Shown piece after piece: positions 35,995 to 49,380 of a DNA stretch of 64,000 nt (the stretch's first letter is position 1; each line of letters starts with the position of its first letter). Under the pieces are notes generated by a model. It saw only the letters and a program-made list of their open reading frames with translations. It did no database searches and was not told the DNA's origin. The stretch comes from Janthinobacterium rivuli (GTDB lineage Bacteria > Pseudomonadota > Gammaproteobacteria > Burkholderiales > Burkholderiaceae_D). A program made the translations under genes and the position numbers. Location of the stretch: contig NZ_WFLJ01000020.1 in the NCBI RefSeq assembly GCF_009208735.1, forward strand, positions 62,001 to 126,000, read 5' to 3'.

Positions 35995-37920
35995 TTATGG
36001 CGCTTCCGGCGCTGGGGCGGCTGGGGCGGTGACCGGCTTGACGATCTTCACCTTGGCCTTGGCTTTCAGGTACTCGACGTAATCGAACATTTCCTGTTGT
36101 GCCAGGATGCCGCTGATCTGGTCTTTCTCTTGCTGGCGGCGTGCCGCGTCCACTTGCGCCGGCTGCTGCACCTTGGCGATGCGGTAGATGCCGTAGCCCA
36201 GGGCTGGCAGGTCCACGCCCACATAGGCTGGCAGCTTGCTCGTGTCCGCTTTCATGACTTGCGCGATGGCGGCACGGTTGATGCCGTCTAGCTTGCTGCG
36301 CGACACCCATTGCGCCGCGCCGAAACCGCTCGCGTCACCCGAGGCCTTCAAGGCGGCCAGCTTGGTCTCGCCCGCCTTCTTGGCCAGCTTTTCCGCTTCT
36401 TCCAGGGTCACGCGCTGACGGATCATCGCTTCGACTTCGGCCAGCGGACGCTTCGAGGCAGGCTTGAATTCCACCACGCGGCCGGCGATCAGCACGTTCG
36501 GTGCGACGGTGACGGCTTCCGTGTTGCGCTTGTCTTTCAGCGAGTCGTTCGAGAAGATGGCGGTCAGGAACTTGGCGTTGTTGAACGGCGCCGTGCCCAG
36601 TGCTGGCGACGGTGTGCGCGACAGGTTGGCGACGGTTTCCACTTTCAGCTTCAGCTTGTCGGCCACCGGCTTCAGGCTGTCCGATTGCTCGTAGACCGTG
36701 TTGGTGAACGTTTCCGCCATTTCCGAGTATTTCTTGGCGGCGAATTGCTTGCGCAGGTCGGCCGTGATTTCGCCGCGCACTTCATCGAGCGCACGCACGT
36801 GCTCTGGCTTGAGCGAAGTGACCGTCAGGATGTGGAAGCCGAAATCGGAAGCGACGACATCGCTGATTTCGCCTTGCTTGAGTTTTGAAACGGCGTTCAG
36901 CAGCGGCGTTGGCAAACCGTCCTTGCCGATCACGCCCAGGTCGCCGCCCTGCTCCGCGGAGGCAGGATCTTCCGACTTGGCCTTGGCCACGGCGGCAAAG
37001 CTGGCTGGCGCCTTGCGCACGTCGGCCAGGATGGCTTCAGCCTTGGCCTTGGCGGCGGCCTTGTCGGCGGCCGAGGCGTCTTTCTTGACGGCTACGAGGA
37101 TGTGGCTGGCCTGGCGCGCTTCTGGCGTCGTGTAGGCTTTCTGGTTCTTCGCGTAATAGGCCGTCACGTCGGCGTCGCTGACGTCGACTTGCTCGCCGGC
37201 GGCGCTGCCGTCCAGCACGACGTACTCGATCTTCGCTTGTTCCGGGATTTCGAAGAACTTGCCGTTCTTGTCATAGAAAGCCTTGATCATGGCGTCCGTC
37301 ACTTTGACTTCCGGCACGTACTGGGCGATCGGCAACAGCAGTTCCTGCACTTCACGCTCTTCCGAGGTGATGTCGGACAGGCGCTTGGAGACGGTGTTCG
37401 GCGCGAAGGCGGTGCCTTGCACGGCGCCGGCCAGCTGCTGCAGGGCCAGGTCGCTGCGGCGGCGCGCATCGTACATCTGCGGCGTCATGCCTTGGGCGGC
37501 CAGCATGGCCTTGTAGCGTTCCAGGTCGAATTTACCGTCCGGCAAGGTCAGGCCAGGGATTTCCAGCACTTCCTTTTGCAGCACGGCATCGCTGATGACC
37601 AGGTGGCTACGGCCCACTTCGGCGGCCACGGCGCGCTCGGCGATCAGGTTGTCGAGGATGCTCTGGCGCGCTTCCGGTGTGTCAAACATTTTCTGGTCGA
37701 ACTGCTCGCCCATCATCTGGCGGTAGCGGTCGATCTGCTGGCGTTGCGCTTCTTCATATTGTTGCTGCGTAACGACCTGGTCGCCGACCTTGGCGATGGT
37801 GTTCGCGCCGTCGCCGAAGCTTTGGTAGCCGCTGATACCGACCAGTGCAAAAGACGGGACGATGACCAGCATCAAGAGAAACTGCATCAAGCGTCGATGG
37901 GTACGAATAAATTCAAACAT
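35995..37920 (-). CDS. ppiD: SurA N-terminal / parvulin-type periplasmic chaperone PpiD
   Basis: The start at 37920 (MFEFIRTHRRLMQFLLMLVIVPSFALVG) gives 641 residues. One N-terminal TM helix anchors it in the inner membrane with the rest in the periplasm. A SurA_N-type domain follows, then a parvulin rotamase domain (ASHILVAVKKDAS, QGGDLGVIGKDG, VVASDFGFHILTV), and a C-terminal helical domain rich in Ala/Pro at its end. PpiD assists folding of proteins leaving the Sec translocon. Its place downstream of lon and hupB is the usual order. A terminator-like hairpin lies only about 33 bases before its start, which suggests its own promoter or attenuation. Confidence 0.95.
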   Translation of the reverse strand: MFEFIRTHRRLMQFLLMLVIVPSFALVGISGYQSFGDGANTIAKVGDQVVTQQQYEEAQRQQIDRYRQMMGEQFDQKMFDTPEARQSILDNLIAERAVAAEVGRSHLVISDAVLQKEVLEIPGLTLPDGKFDLERYKAMLAAQGMTPQMYDARRRSDLALQQLAGAVQGTAFAPNTVSKRLSDITSEEREVQELLLPIAQYVPEVKVTDAMIKAFYDKNGKFFEIPEQAKIEYVVLDGSAAGEQVDVSDADVTAYYAKNQKAYTTPEARQASHILVAVKKDASAADKAAAKAKAEAILADVRKAPASFAAVAKAKSEDPASAEQGGDLGVIGKDGLPTPLLNAVSKLKQGEISDVVASDFGFHILTVTSLKPEHVRALDEVRGEITADLRKQFAAKKYSEMAETFTNTVYEQSDSLKPVADKLKLKVETVANLSRTPSPALGTAPFNNAKFLTAIFSNDSLKDKRNTEAVTVAPNVLIAGRVVEFKPASKRPLAEVEAMIRQRVTLEEAEKLAKKAGETKLAALKASGDASGFGAAQWVSRSKLDGINRAAIAQVMKADTSKLPAYVGVDLPALGYGIYRIAKVQQPAQVDAARRQQEKDQISGILAQQEMFDYVEYLKAKAKVKIVKPVTAPAAPAPEAP

Positions 37921-38283
37921 GGTCAGCCAATTCGGGATGAGTGGATCACTATAAAAAAAGGCGAACATGCGTTCGCCTTGATTTCTTCGGCGGAATGGAC
38001 GGGACAGATGTCCACTTCCCCTTTAGATTCAACAACTTGGCGCTGGAACTAAAGCAGGATTCTGACGCCCAAGCCATTATCTCCTGATTCTACAATGCCC
38101 ATAGCGCTATAGCAAGAGTAAATCAGGGCGCGCGCCCTGCCCTGGCGCCGCCTGGACGGCAAGGCGCCGGACTCGGGCATTTAACCCGACGCGGCTTAAA
38201 GGGGATGTAAACGCCGGCGTCTTTATTCAAAACGGCACGATGGGATTTTAAAAGCAGGCGCGCCGAGATAATCTGGCGCTGGA
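37921..38283. other. Intergenic region upstream of ppiD
   Basis: It holds a hairpin with AAGGCGAAC and GTTCGCCTT arms (37958-37979). On the minus strand this is followed by a T-run and directly by TATAGT (37948-37953), a possible -10 box for ppiD. The rest has no gene that I can support. Confidence 0.5.
37953..37979 (-). terminator. Terminator or attenuator just upstream of ppiD
   Basis: On the minus strand a 9-base perfect stem with a four-base loop is followed by seven T residues, about 33 bases ahead of the ppiD ATG. It fits either the end of an upstream transcript or an attenuator in the ppiD leader. Confidence 0.65.
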
Positions 38284-38319
38284 AAAGAAAAACCCGCGCT
38301 ACTTATTCAGCAGCGCGGG
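38284..38319 (-). terminator. Terminator after the tRNA-Asp pair
   Basis: On the minus strand CCCGCGCT and AGCGCGGG pair across an 11-base loop and are followed by TTTTTCTTTT. It lies 12 bases beyond the tRNA 3' end. Confidence 0.85.
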
Positions 38320-38330
38320 CTTCTATATTC

Positions 38331-38407
38331 TGGCGGAGCGGACGGGACTCGAACCCGCGACCCCCGACGTGACAGGCCGGTATTCTAACCAACTGAACTA
38401 CCACTCC
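38331..38407 (-). tRNA. tRNA-Asp (anticodon GTC), copy 2
   Basis: Acceptor arms GGAGTGG and CCGCTCC, discriminator G and an encoded CCA are present. The anticodon loop is CTGTCAC (GTC). The T-arm holds GGTTCGAGTCCC. Compared with its neighbour it differs at only two bases, one on each side of the anticodon arm: A before and G after the stem. Confidence 0.97.
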
Positions 38408-38424
38408 TTGAGAGCGTATTTTTT

Positions 38425-38501
<77 letters not shown>

Positions 38502-38626
38502 GAAAAATACACAGTACTACTTGCATTTGTATCCAGGGCTGCGATTCGTCGAACTTCAACCCTGAAATCGCGGCACCCGAGAGCGCCGCCAAATGTTTCC
38601 GGTGATTGTCACCTCACCGAAGTCCG

Positions 38627-38899
38627 TTAGTTTACAGCATCCTTCAAAGCTTTACCAGCTTTAAATTTTGGAACTTTTGCTGCTTCGATCGTGATCGCTT
38701 CTTTGGTACGCGGATTGCGGCCGGTACGCTCAGCGCGTTCGCTGACCGAGAAAGTGCCAAAACCAACCAGCGTCACGCTGTCGTTGTTTTTCAAAGTTTC
38801 CGTCACGCCGCCGATAACAGCGTCGAGAGCGCGCGCAGCGGCGGCTTTGGAAATGTCAGCTTTTTCAGCAATGTGGTCGATCAATTCAGTCTTGTTCAC
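38627..38899 (-). CDS. hupB: DNA-binding protein HU-beta
   Basis: The GTG at 38899 is chosen as start. It gives exactly 90 residues beginning with the conserved [11 protein letters not shown], and GGGGAT lies upstream at normal spacing. Upstream in-frame ATGs at 38905 and 38911 would add residues no HU has. The conserved DNA-binding arm includes [24 protein letters not shown] bends and compacts DNA as a dimer. The gene lies between lon and the tRNA-Asp pair, the usual order in proteobacteria, and has a good sigma70 promoter upstream. Confidence 0.97.
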   Translation of the reverse strand: MNKTELIDHIAEKADISKAAAARALDAVIGGVTETLKNNDSVTLVGFGTFSVSERAERTGRNPRTKEAITIEAAKVPKFKAGKALKDAVN

Positions 38900-38992
38900 T
38901 AGCATCCCCAATTACAAAGGTATAAAACGTTTACCGTATCGTTGCGGCACTTTTGGCACCACAGCTGTCCGGCGAAAAAAATGTGCAGGCGT

Positions 38993-39022
38993 ATTAAACA
39001 AGCCACACTGTATATGTGTCAA
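38993..39022 (-). promoter_or_regulatory. sigma70 promoter of hupB
   Basis: On the minus strand a perfect -35 box TTGACA (39017-39022) and a -10 box TTTAAT (38993-38998) are separated by 18 bases. They lie about 95 bases before the hupB start. HU is therefore transcribed independently of lon. Confidence 0.75.
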
Positions 39023-39055
39023 GCGCTTTGGGGGCGCAATTCACGTTTCAATATA

Positions 39056-39082
39056 AAACAAGCGCTCTAAAAGCGCTTGTTT
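39056..39082 (-). terminator. Terminator of lon
   Basis: AAACAAGCGCT pairs with AGCGCTTGTTT across a five-base loop, 22 bases beyond the lon stop. A T-rich tail follows on the minus strand. It separates lon from the hupB promoter. Confidence 0.85.
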
Positions 39083-39103
39083 GGGGAAAACAGGGGTAAA
39101 ACG

Positions 39104-41515
<2,412 letters not shown>

Positions 41516-41665
41516 GGCGTACCTTATAGAAAGCGTGTTTACGATGTTGGCGCTCGCTGCCAAAACACAAGACCGGCGAGAATAAATAATTCTGTGAAAC
41601 AAACATAAAGTCTATTTCGCAAAACACACCCGCATGACTGTAACAAATGCAGTTTTCACAGTAAA

Positions 41666-41700
41666 AAAGCCACGCGCAGCTAAGCGCCGCGAGTGGCTTT
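41666..41700 (-). terminator. Terminator of clpX
   Basis: On the minus strand AAAGCCAC and GTGGCTTT enclose a GC-rich inner arm and are followed by a T-run. It lies between clpX and lon, so lon has its own promoter. Confidence 0.8.
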
Positions 41701-41788
41701 ACGATTGAAGCCTGCACTCATTGATTTAAATTGTACTGCCATGCATTAAGGAATCAAAACCCTTTTTATGCATTTGTCTCGGCAGTTT

Positions 41789-43057
<1,269 letters not shown>

Positions 43058-43192
43058 AAGGCATTTTGGTTGGAACTGCATTAACAATATTGCAAAATCG
43101 CAAGCCGGATAATGGTTGCCGCCCGTAAAGGCAACACCCCATGGCGCAAGTCAACAACGCGCACAAGCTCCATGCTACCCGAAATAAAAGCG

Positions 43193-43224
43193 AAACGCCC
43201 GAACGTTTGAGCGCCCGGGCGTTT
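43193..43224 (-). terminator. Hairpin between clpP and clpX
   Basis: AAACGCCCG and CGGGCGTTT form a stem on the minus strand, followed by CGCTTTTATTTC. It follows the clpP stop by about 34 bases. It may partly terminate or stabilise the clpP message before clpX. Confidence 0.7.
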
Positions 43225-43257
43225 ACTTACGTACTTAGCAATACCGGTAGGGGCTCA

Positions 43258-43884
43258 TCAAGCGCGGCTGGTCAACACTTTGTCGATCAAACCATACTCA
43301 ACGGCCTCGTCGGCGGACATGAAACGGTCGCGGTCGGTGTCCTTGGCGATCTGTTCGATCGTCTGGCCCGTGCGCTCCGCCATGATGCCGTTCAAGCGGG
43401 TGCGCAGGTAAAGGATTTCCTTCGCCTGGATCTCGATATCGGACGCCATGCCTTGCGAACCACCGGACGGCTGGTGAATCATGATGCGCGAGTTCGGCAG
43501 CGAGAAACGCTTGCCCTTGGCACCAGCGGCCAGCAGGAAAGCGCCCATCGAAGCGGCCATGCCCGTGCACAGGGTCGAGACGTCCGGCTTGATGAACTGC
43601 ATGGTGTCGTAGATGGCCATACCGGCCGAGACCGAACCACCTGGCGAGTTGATGTAGAGCGAGATTTCCTTTTCCGGATTTTCGCTTTCCAGGAACAGCA
43701 GCTGGGCGACAACCAGGTTGGCCATCTGGTCATTGACCGGGCCGACCATGAAAATCAAGCGTTCCTTCAGCAGGCGCGAGTAAATATCATACGAGCGCTC
43801 GCCGCGACCGCTTTGTTCCACCACCATCGGCACCAGGCCGAGCATCTCTGTGTCCAGCGCTGGATTACGGTTCATACCTGTCAT
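43258..43884 (-). CDS. clpP: ATP-dependent Clp protease proteolytic subunit
   Basis: This 208-residue serine peptidase has the catalytic triad at Ser112 (GMAASMGAF), His137 (MIHQPSGG) and Asp186 (DTDRDRF), one residue offset from the E. coli precursor. The N-terminal propeptide region precedes [18 protein letters not shown]. Fourteen subunits form the barrel that works with ClpX. It lies 76 bases downstream of tig. Confidence 0.98.
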   Translation of the reverse strand: MTGMNRNPALDTEMLGLVPMVVEQSGRGERSYDIYSRLLKERLIFMVGPVNDQMANLVVAQLLFLESENPEKEISLYINSPGGSVSAGMAIYDTMQFIKPDVSTLCTGMAASMGAFLLAAGAKGKRFSLPNSRIMIHQPSGGSQGMASDIEIQAKEILYLRTRLNGIMAERTGQTIEQIAKDTDRDRFMSADEAVEYGLIDKVLTSRA

Positions 43885-43960
43885 TTCATTTCCTTGTGAA
43901 GCAGTTAGGGGATACCGCCCTTACCTTGCGGCAAGAGCAAGCATCCGGATACCAACTGGT

Positions 43961-45301
43961 TTACGCTTGTGCGTTGCTTCCCATCAGTTCGTCGAAAGCA
44001 ACTGCTTTCGACGTGACTTTCGACAGGCCCAACACGTAGGTGACGACGTTTTCTTCCAATACAAGGGCTTCGATCTCACCCAGACGACGACGGTCGCTGT
44101 AGTAGTACTTCAGCACTTCGCGTGGATCTTCGTAGCTTTGGGCGAAATCTTCGATCTGCGCCTTGACTTGCTCAGGCGTAGCCTGCAGCTTGTTGTCGCC
44201 CACCAGTTGCGACAGGATCAGGCCCAGGCGTACGCGACGCTCGGCTTTTTCCGCGAACAGTTCTGCTGGGAAAGGCACGTCCTTGACGTTCATGCCGCGC
44301 TGCGCCATGTCCTGGCGGGTCATTTCGGCCAGGCGCTCGGAATCCTGAGCGATCAGCGTTTTTGGCACTTCCAGCTCAGCAACTTTGATCAGCGCGTCCA
44401 TGACGGCTTCCTTGTTGCGTGCTTTCACGCGGCCAGCGACTTCACGTTGCAGGTTGACTTTGATGTCTTCGCGCATTTTGGCCAGGTCGCCATCGGCAAC
44501 GCCCAGCGATTTGGCGAATTCGGCATCGACTTCCGGCAGGTGCGCCCATTCCAGCTTTTGCAGGGTGATGGTGAACGAAGCGGTTTTGCCGGCAACGTCC
44601 TTGCCGTGGTAATCCTCAGGGAACGACAATGGGAAAGTCTTCGACTCGCCCACTTTCAGGCCCAGGGTCGCTGCTTCGAATTCCGGCAGCATGCGGCCTT
44701 CGCCCAGCACGAAGGCGTAGCCTTCAGCTTTGCCGCCTGGGAATTCAACGCCGTCGATCGAGCCGACGAAGTCAACGGTCACGCGGTCGCCATTGGCAGC
44801 GATCGGCTCACCGCCGTCGCCGTGTTCGCCAGCTTCGCCCTTGGTGTGGAAGTGCACGCGCTGCTTGCGCAGGATGTCGATGGTCTTGTCGATTTCGGCT
44901 TCCGACACGTCGGCTTGCACGGTTTCGATTTCAACGGCCGTCAGGTCGCCGATGGCGACTTCCGGATACACTTCGAAGGTGGCGTCGAAAGCCAGCTGGC
45001 CTTCGGCTGCTTCTTCTTTCGGCACGATGTTCGGGAAACCGGCCACGCGCAGATTGTTTTCGTTGGCGGCGTCGTTGAACGCACGGCCGACTTTGTCGTT
45101 CAGCACTTCCGATTCAATTTGGTAGCCGTATTGTGCTGCGACCATTTTCAACGGCACTTTGCCCGGACGGAAGCCCGGTGCCTTAGCCGTACGGGCTTGC
45201 ACTTTCAGGCGCTTCTCAACTTCCGTGCGGACGTCCGTCAGCGGGAAGGAGATCGTGATACGACGTTCGAGTTTGCCCAAGGTTTCGACTGCAGTTGCCA
45301 T
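43961..45301 (-). CDS. tig: Trigger factor
   Basis: The start at 45301 ([20 protein letters not shown]) gives 446 residues. The ribosome-binding motif appears in [12 protein letters not shown]. The FKBP-type PPIase domain follows ([25 protein letters not shown]), then the long C-terminal chaperone arms. Trigger factor binds nascent chains at the ribosome exit tunnel. An additional acidic loop ([15 protein letters not shown]) precedes the PPIase domain. It is first in the tig-clpP-clpX run, with a promoter probably about 280 bases upstream. Confidence 0.97.
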   Translation of the reverse strand: MATAVETLGKLERRITISFPLTDVRTEVEKRLKVQARTAKAPGFRPGKVPLKMVAAQYGYQIESEVLNDKVGRAFNDAANENNLRVAGFPNIVPKEEAAEGQLAFDATFEVYPEVAIGDLTAVEIETVQADVSEAEIDKTIDILRKQRVHFHTKGEAGEHGDGGEPIAANGDRVTVDFVGSIDGVEFPGGKAEGYAFVLGEGRMLPEFEAATLGLKVGESKTFPLSFPEDYHGKDVAGKTASFTITLQKLEWAHLPEVDAEFAKSLGVADGDLAKMREDIKVNLQREVAGRVKARNKEAVMDALIKVAELEVPKTLIAQDSERLAEMTRQDMAQRGMNVKDVPFPAELFAEKAERRVRLGLILSQLVGDNKLQATPEQVKAQIEDFAQSYEDPREVLKYYYSDRRRLGEIEALVLEENVVTYVLGLSKVTSKAVAFDELMGSNAQA

Positions 45302-46024
45302 GTAAAAAATCGTCCAAAAAATAAACACTGTTGGTGCGAGAAAAGAAGACCCGACCCCTTGCGCCATCACTGGCGGCAAGACATGGGTCCAGCTTCACTC
45401 GCTCGCATATTCATCTGTAAAAGCACTGCAAGCAGGACAATGGACCTGGTCTACCCGGCTGAGGGAAAACCCGCACCAGGCACCAAACAATCCGCCGCTT
45501 CCAGTACTGCGACAGGGCTCCGAGCGTCCAGCCTTGCTTCTAAGTAAATGCAGGGCCGGCCATCATTCGGTAAAGCGTGGCATTATAACAAAGGACTTCG
45601 GGAAAGTGGCTGGCTTTGCAGCCCGGCCACAGAGGATACAAGCGGCGGCGAACGAATCGCCACAGCCTGGATGGCCCTGTCTTTACTCTTGCCCCGGCAT
45701 TCTATATTTCGCCAGAGACAGGCTTTCCAGCCTGCTTCGTTCATTAGTATATGCGAACTGTCGCTCCGTCCGAAACAAAGAAATGCGCTCTTGGCGAAGA
45801 TTTCGAGCAAAAAACCTTTGATTTACCTCAATTTGGCCATTTTCCAGGCAGATCGCCGCCCATACCCCGCCCTATCCTGCCATGCCGGGCGAAAAATAGC
45901 GCGATGGAAGACGCGTCCCATGACGAAAACACGGAAAGGACGGGAAGAAAAACAGAAAGATGCCTGCAACGAGGCTGAAGAACAACTTGATGGTGCTGCA
46001 CGTCCGGGCTGGAACGACCCGGAT
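45302..46024. other. Long non-coding region upstream of tig
   Basis: About 720 bases lie between the tig start and tRNA-Leu. A minus-strand TATAAT (45582-45587) is the best candidate -10 box for tig, giving a leader of about 280 bases. Short open frames here have no ribosome binding site or recognisable product. No riboswitch or known RNA was recognised. Confidence 0.5.
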
Positions 46025-46107
46025 TGGTGCGGATGGGGAGACTCGAACTCCCAAGCCGAAGCACTGGCTTCTAAGACCAGCGTGTCTACCAATTCCACCA
46101 CATCCGC
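46025..46107 (-). tRNA. tRNA-Leu (anticodon TAG)
   Basis: Acceptor arms GCGGATG and CATCCGC, discriminator A and an encoded CCA are present. The D-arm holds TGGTAGACACGC, the anticodon loop is CTTAGAA (TAG), a long variable arm (TGCTTCGGCTT) marks a class II tRNA, and the T-arm holds AGTTCGAGTCT. Confidence 0.96.
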
Positions 46108-46214
46108 ATTTTTACTACTTTGCACTGCTTGCCACAGGCGGCTCCCCTGATTTTAACAACTCGGGAACGATCTGGCTACCGTGGACTAAACGAGCAAGCC
46201 CTCGGTAAAGCAAA

Positions 46215-46257
46215 GGCGGCATTCTACTGGATTTCCCAGAGGAATGCCGCCTTTTTT
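46215..46257. terminator. Bidirectional terminator between tRNA-Leu region and RND pump
   Basis: GGCGGCATTC pairs with GAATGCCGCC across a 17-base loop. Six T residues follow on the plus strand, and T-rich sequence follows on the minus strand. It lies 24 bases beyond the stop of the RND gene, which reads leftward into it. Confidence 0.85.
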
Positions 46258-46281
46258 ATGCCTGCACCCTGGCGCTGGCTG

Positions 46282-49200
46282 CTAGCCTTCTTTTGCGCTT
46301 ACCGGCTCCGGCTTCCTGACCCGGAACCAGGCCGCATACAGGGCCGGCAGGAACAGCAGAGTCAAGGCCGTCGCGAGGATCAGGCCGCCCATGATGGCGA
46401 CCGCCATCGGTCCCCAGAACACGGAGCGCGACAGGGGGATCATGGCCAGCGCGGCGGCTGCCGCCGTCAGTACGATGGGGCGGCAGCGGCGCACGGCCGA
46501 GTCGATGATGGCGTCCCATGGCGCCGAACCATCCTGGATGTCTTGCTCGATCTGGTCGACAAGGATCACCGAATTGCGGATGATCATGCCGAACAGCGCG
46601 ATGACGCCCAGGTTGGCCACGAAGCCCAGCGGACGGTGCAGCAGCAGCAAGGCAAACGCGGCGCCCGCCACGCCCAGCGGCCCCGTCAGGAAGACCAGCA
46701 GAGAGCGCGAGAAACTGTGCAGCTGCAGCATCAGCAAGGTGAAGATGATGAAGATGGCCAGCGGCAGGTTGGCGGCGATCGACGCCTCCGCCTCGCCGCT
46801 GTCGGCCGCCACGCCTTTCACGGTGATGCGGTAGCCGGCCGGCATCTTGGCGCGCAAGGCGTCGAGCTGCGGCGCCAGCTGCGTCGACACGGTGGCGCCC
46901 TGGATGCCGTCGATGACGTCCGACTGCACGGTAATGGCCCATTCGCGCTTGTCGCGCCAGACGACACCCGGTTCCCACACGAAATGCGCGCGGGCCAGCT
47001 GCGAGATGGGCACGGACTTGCCCGTTGCCGTCGGAATATTCGTGTCATTCAACACGGAAATCGTCGCCCGCTCTTCCAGCGGCTGGCGCACCTGGATATC
47101 GATCAGCTTATTGTCTTCGCGGAACTGGCCGATGACGGTGCCCGACAGAATCGTATTGGCCGCCTGCATCACGGTTTTCGAGGTGACGCCCAGCGCGCGC
47201 ATCTTGTCCTGGTCCAGGTCCAGGCGCAGCACTTTCACCGATTCATTCCAGTTATCGTTCACGCCCAGGGTGTTCGGATTGGCGCGCATGATGTCCTTGA
47301 CCTGGTCGGCGATGGCACGCACGCCCGCCACTTCCGGTCCCGTGACGCGGAACTGCACGGGATACGGCACGGGCGGTCCGTTCGGCAACAGTTTTACCCG
47401 GCCCCGCACTTCCGGGAAATCCTTCTTGAAGACATCGACGATTTGCTGGCGCAGGCGTTCGCGGTCGGCCAGGCTCTTCGGCAAGACCACCACTTGCGAC
47501 ACATTCGTCTGCGGGAAGATCTGGTCCAGCGGCAGGTAGAAACGGGGGCTGCCCGTACCCACATAGCTCGTCACGCTTTCCACGCCGTCCAGTTTGCTGA
47601 CGAAGGCCTCGAATTTCTTCACCTGTTTCTCGTTCGCGGCAAACGTCGTGCCTTCGGGCGACCACAGCTCCACCATCAGCTCGGGACGGCTGGAATCGGG
47701 GAAGAATTGCTTCTCGATAAAGTTAAAGCCGTAAATACCCAGCGCAAAGATGGCCAGGGTGGCGGCGATCGTCGTCTTGCGCCACTCCACGCACCAGGTG
47801 ACGGCGCGGCGGAAGCGGCGGAAGTTCGGCGTGTCGAACAATTCATGGTCGTTGTGCGCGTGCGGCTTGACCTTCAACAGGACATAGCCGATGTAGGGCG
47901 TGAAGACGACGGCCACCACCCACGAGATGATCAGGGCCAGCGCATTGACGGAGAACAAGGAGAACGTGTATTCACCGGCGGCCGACTTGGCCAGGCCGAT
48001 GGGCAGGAAGCCCGCCACCGTGATCAGGGTGCCCGTCAGCATCGGCATGGCCGTCGACGTGTAGGCGAACGTGGCCGCATCAAAGCGCGACATGCCCTCT
48101 TCCATCTTGCGCACCATCATCTCGACGGCAATGATGGCGTCATCGACCAGCAAGCCCAGCGCGATGATCAGGGCGCCCAGCGAAATCTTGTGCAGATCGA
48201 TGTCGAGCAGGCGCATGAACAGGAAGGTGACGGCCAGCACCAGCGGGATGGTCAGCGCCACCACCAGACCCGGCCGCACGTCGATGCGCAGCGGCTTCGT
48301 GTGCAAGCCCAGCGCGACAAAGCTGACGGCCAGCACGATCAGGATGGCTTCGATCAGGGTATGCACGAACTCGCCCACGGAAGCGGACACGGCTTCCGGC
48401 TGGTTCGACACGCGCTGCAATTCTATGCCGACCGGCAATTCGCTCTTCATGCGCGTGACGGTTGCCTGCAAGGCCTTGCCCATGTCGATGATGTTGCCGC
48501 CCTTTTCCATCGACACGCCCAGGCCGATCACTTCCTTGCCGTTGAAACGCATCTTGTCCTTCGGCGGATCGACGAATTCGCGCTTCACGGTGGCAAAGTC
48601 GCCGAGGCGGAAGGTGGTGCCGTTGGCGCGCAGCTCCAGGTTTTCCAGGTCCTTGACGGTCACCATGGCGCCCGTCACGCGCACTTGCAGATTGTCCGTC
48701 GGCGTCACCAGCACGCCCGTGGCGTTGATGCTGTTTTGCTCGGACAATTGCTGCACGATGGCGTCGAACGGAATGCCCAGCTGGGCAAATTTCTTGTGAG
48801 AAAAGATAATATTGATCTTTTCATCTTGCACGCCGAACAGTTCCACCTTCGACACCTGCCCCACGGCCAGCAGCTCCTGGCGTACCTTGTCCGCGTAATC
48901 CTTCATTTCCGCGTAGGTAAAACCGTCGCCGGACAGGGCGAAGATGGAGCCGTAGGTGTCGCCGAACTCGTCATTGAAGAACGGGCCCACGACGCCGGCC
49001 GGCAAGGTGCCCTTGATGTCGCCGATCTTCTTGCGCACCTGATACCAGGCGGCGGCCGTTTCCTTGGGCGGCGCCGATTCGCGCAGCTCCAGCAGGATCA
49101 AGGTCTCGCCCGGCTTCGAATAACTGGTGATTTCATTGATGTACGGCGTTTCCTGCAGCTTCTTTTCCAGCTTGTCCGTCACCTGCTCGGCCATCTGCAA

Positions 49201-49380
49201 GGCGGTGGCGCCGGGCCAGTACGCCTGCAGGACCATGGCGCGGAAGGTGAACGGGGGATCTTCATCCTGGCCCAGGCTGGCATAGCTGAGCATGCCGCCG
49301 ATCAGCAGCACGGCCATCAGGTAACGCGTCAGCGGAATGTGTTCGAGGGCCCAGCGCGACAGATTGAAGCCGCCCTTCAT
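46282..49380 (-). CDS. RND efflux pump inner-membrane transporter (AcrB/MexB-type, HAE-1-like)
   Basis: This 1032-residue protein has the RND layout of two repeats, each with one TM helix, a large periplasmic loop and five or six further TM helices. The proton-relay region in TM4 is LGLLVDDAIIAVEMMVRKMEEG, where both Asp residues are present. The C-terminal half has RNSVILVDQIEQDI. It starts by a 4-base overlap (ATGA) with the adaptor gene, so the two are translationally coupled. No outer membrane channel gene lies beside it, so it must borrow one. The substrate class cannot be told from the sequence. Heavy-metal type is unlikely because the NVGG-like metal motifs were not seen. Confidence 0.93.
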   Translation of the reverse strand: MKGGFNLSRWALEHIPLTRYLMAVLLIGGMLSYASLGQDEDPPFTFRAMVLQAYWPGATALQMAEQVTDKLEKKLQETPYINEITSYSKPGETLILLELRESAPPKETAAAWYQVRKKIGDIKGTLPAGVVGPFFNDEFGDTYGSIFALSGDGFTYAEMKDYADKVRQELLAVGQVSKVELFGVQDEKINIIFSHKKFAQLGIPFDAIVQQLSEQNSINATGVLVTPTDNLQVRVTGAMVTVKDLENLELRANGTTFRLGDFATVKREFVDPPKDKMRFNGKEVIGLGVSMEKGGNIIDMGKALQATVTRMKSELPVGIELQRVSNQPEAVSASVGEFVHTLIEAILIVLAVSFVALGLHTKPLRIDVRPGLVVALTIPLVLAVTFLFMRLLDIDLHKISLGALIIALGLLVDDAIIAVEMMVRKMEEGMSRFDAATFAYTSTAMPMLTGTLITVAGFLPIGLAKSAAGEYTFSLFSVNALALIISWVVAVVFTPYIGYVLLKVKPHAHNDHELFDTPNFRRFRRAVTWCVEWRKTTIAATLAIFALGIYGFNFIEKQFFPDSSRPELMVELWSPEGTTFAANEKQVKKFEAFVSKLDGVESVTSYVGTGSPRFYLPLDQIFPQTNVSQVVVLPKSLADRERLRQQIVDVFKKDFPEVRGRVKLLPNGPPVPYPVQFRVTGPEVAGVRAIADQVKDIMRANPNTLGVNDNWNESVKVLRLDLDQDKMRALGVTSKTVMQAANTILSGTVIGQFREDNKLIDIQVRQPLEERATISVLNDTNIPTATGKSVPISQLARAHFVWEPGVVWRDKREWAITVQSDVIDGIQGATVSTQLAPQLDALRAKMPAGYRITVKGVAADSGEAEASIAANLPLAIFIIFTLLMLQLHSFSRSLLVFLTGPLGVAGAAFALLLLHRPLGFVANLGVIALFGMIIRNSVILVDQIEQDIQDGSAPWDAIIDSAVRRCRPIVLTAAAAALAMIPLSRSVFWGPMAVAIMGGLILATALTLLFLPALYAAWFRVRKPEPVSAKEG

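Noticed and set aside
45548-46150. Open frame containing GWGDSNSQ across tRNA-Leu
   Set aside because: False frame read opposite tRNA-Leu and upstream non-coding DNA; no ribosome binding site.
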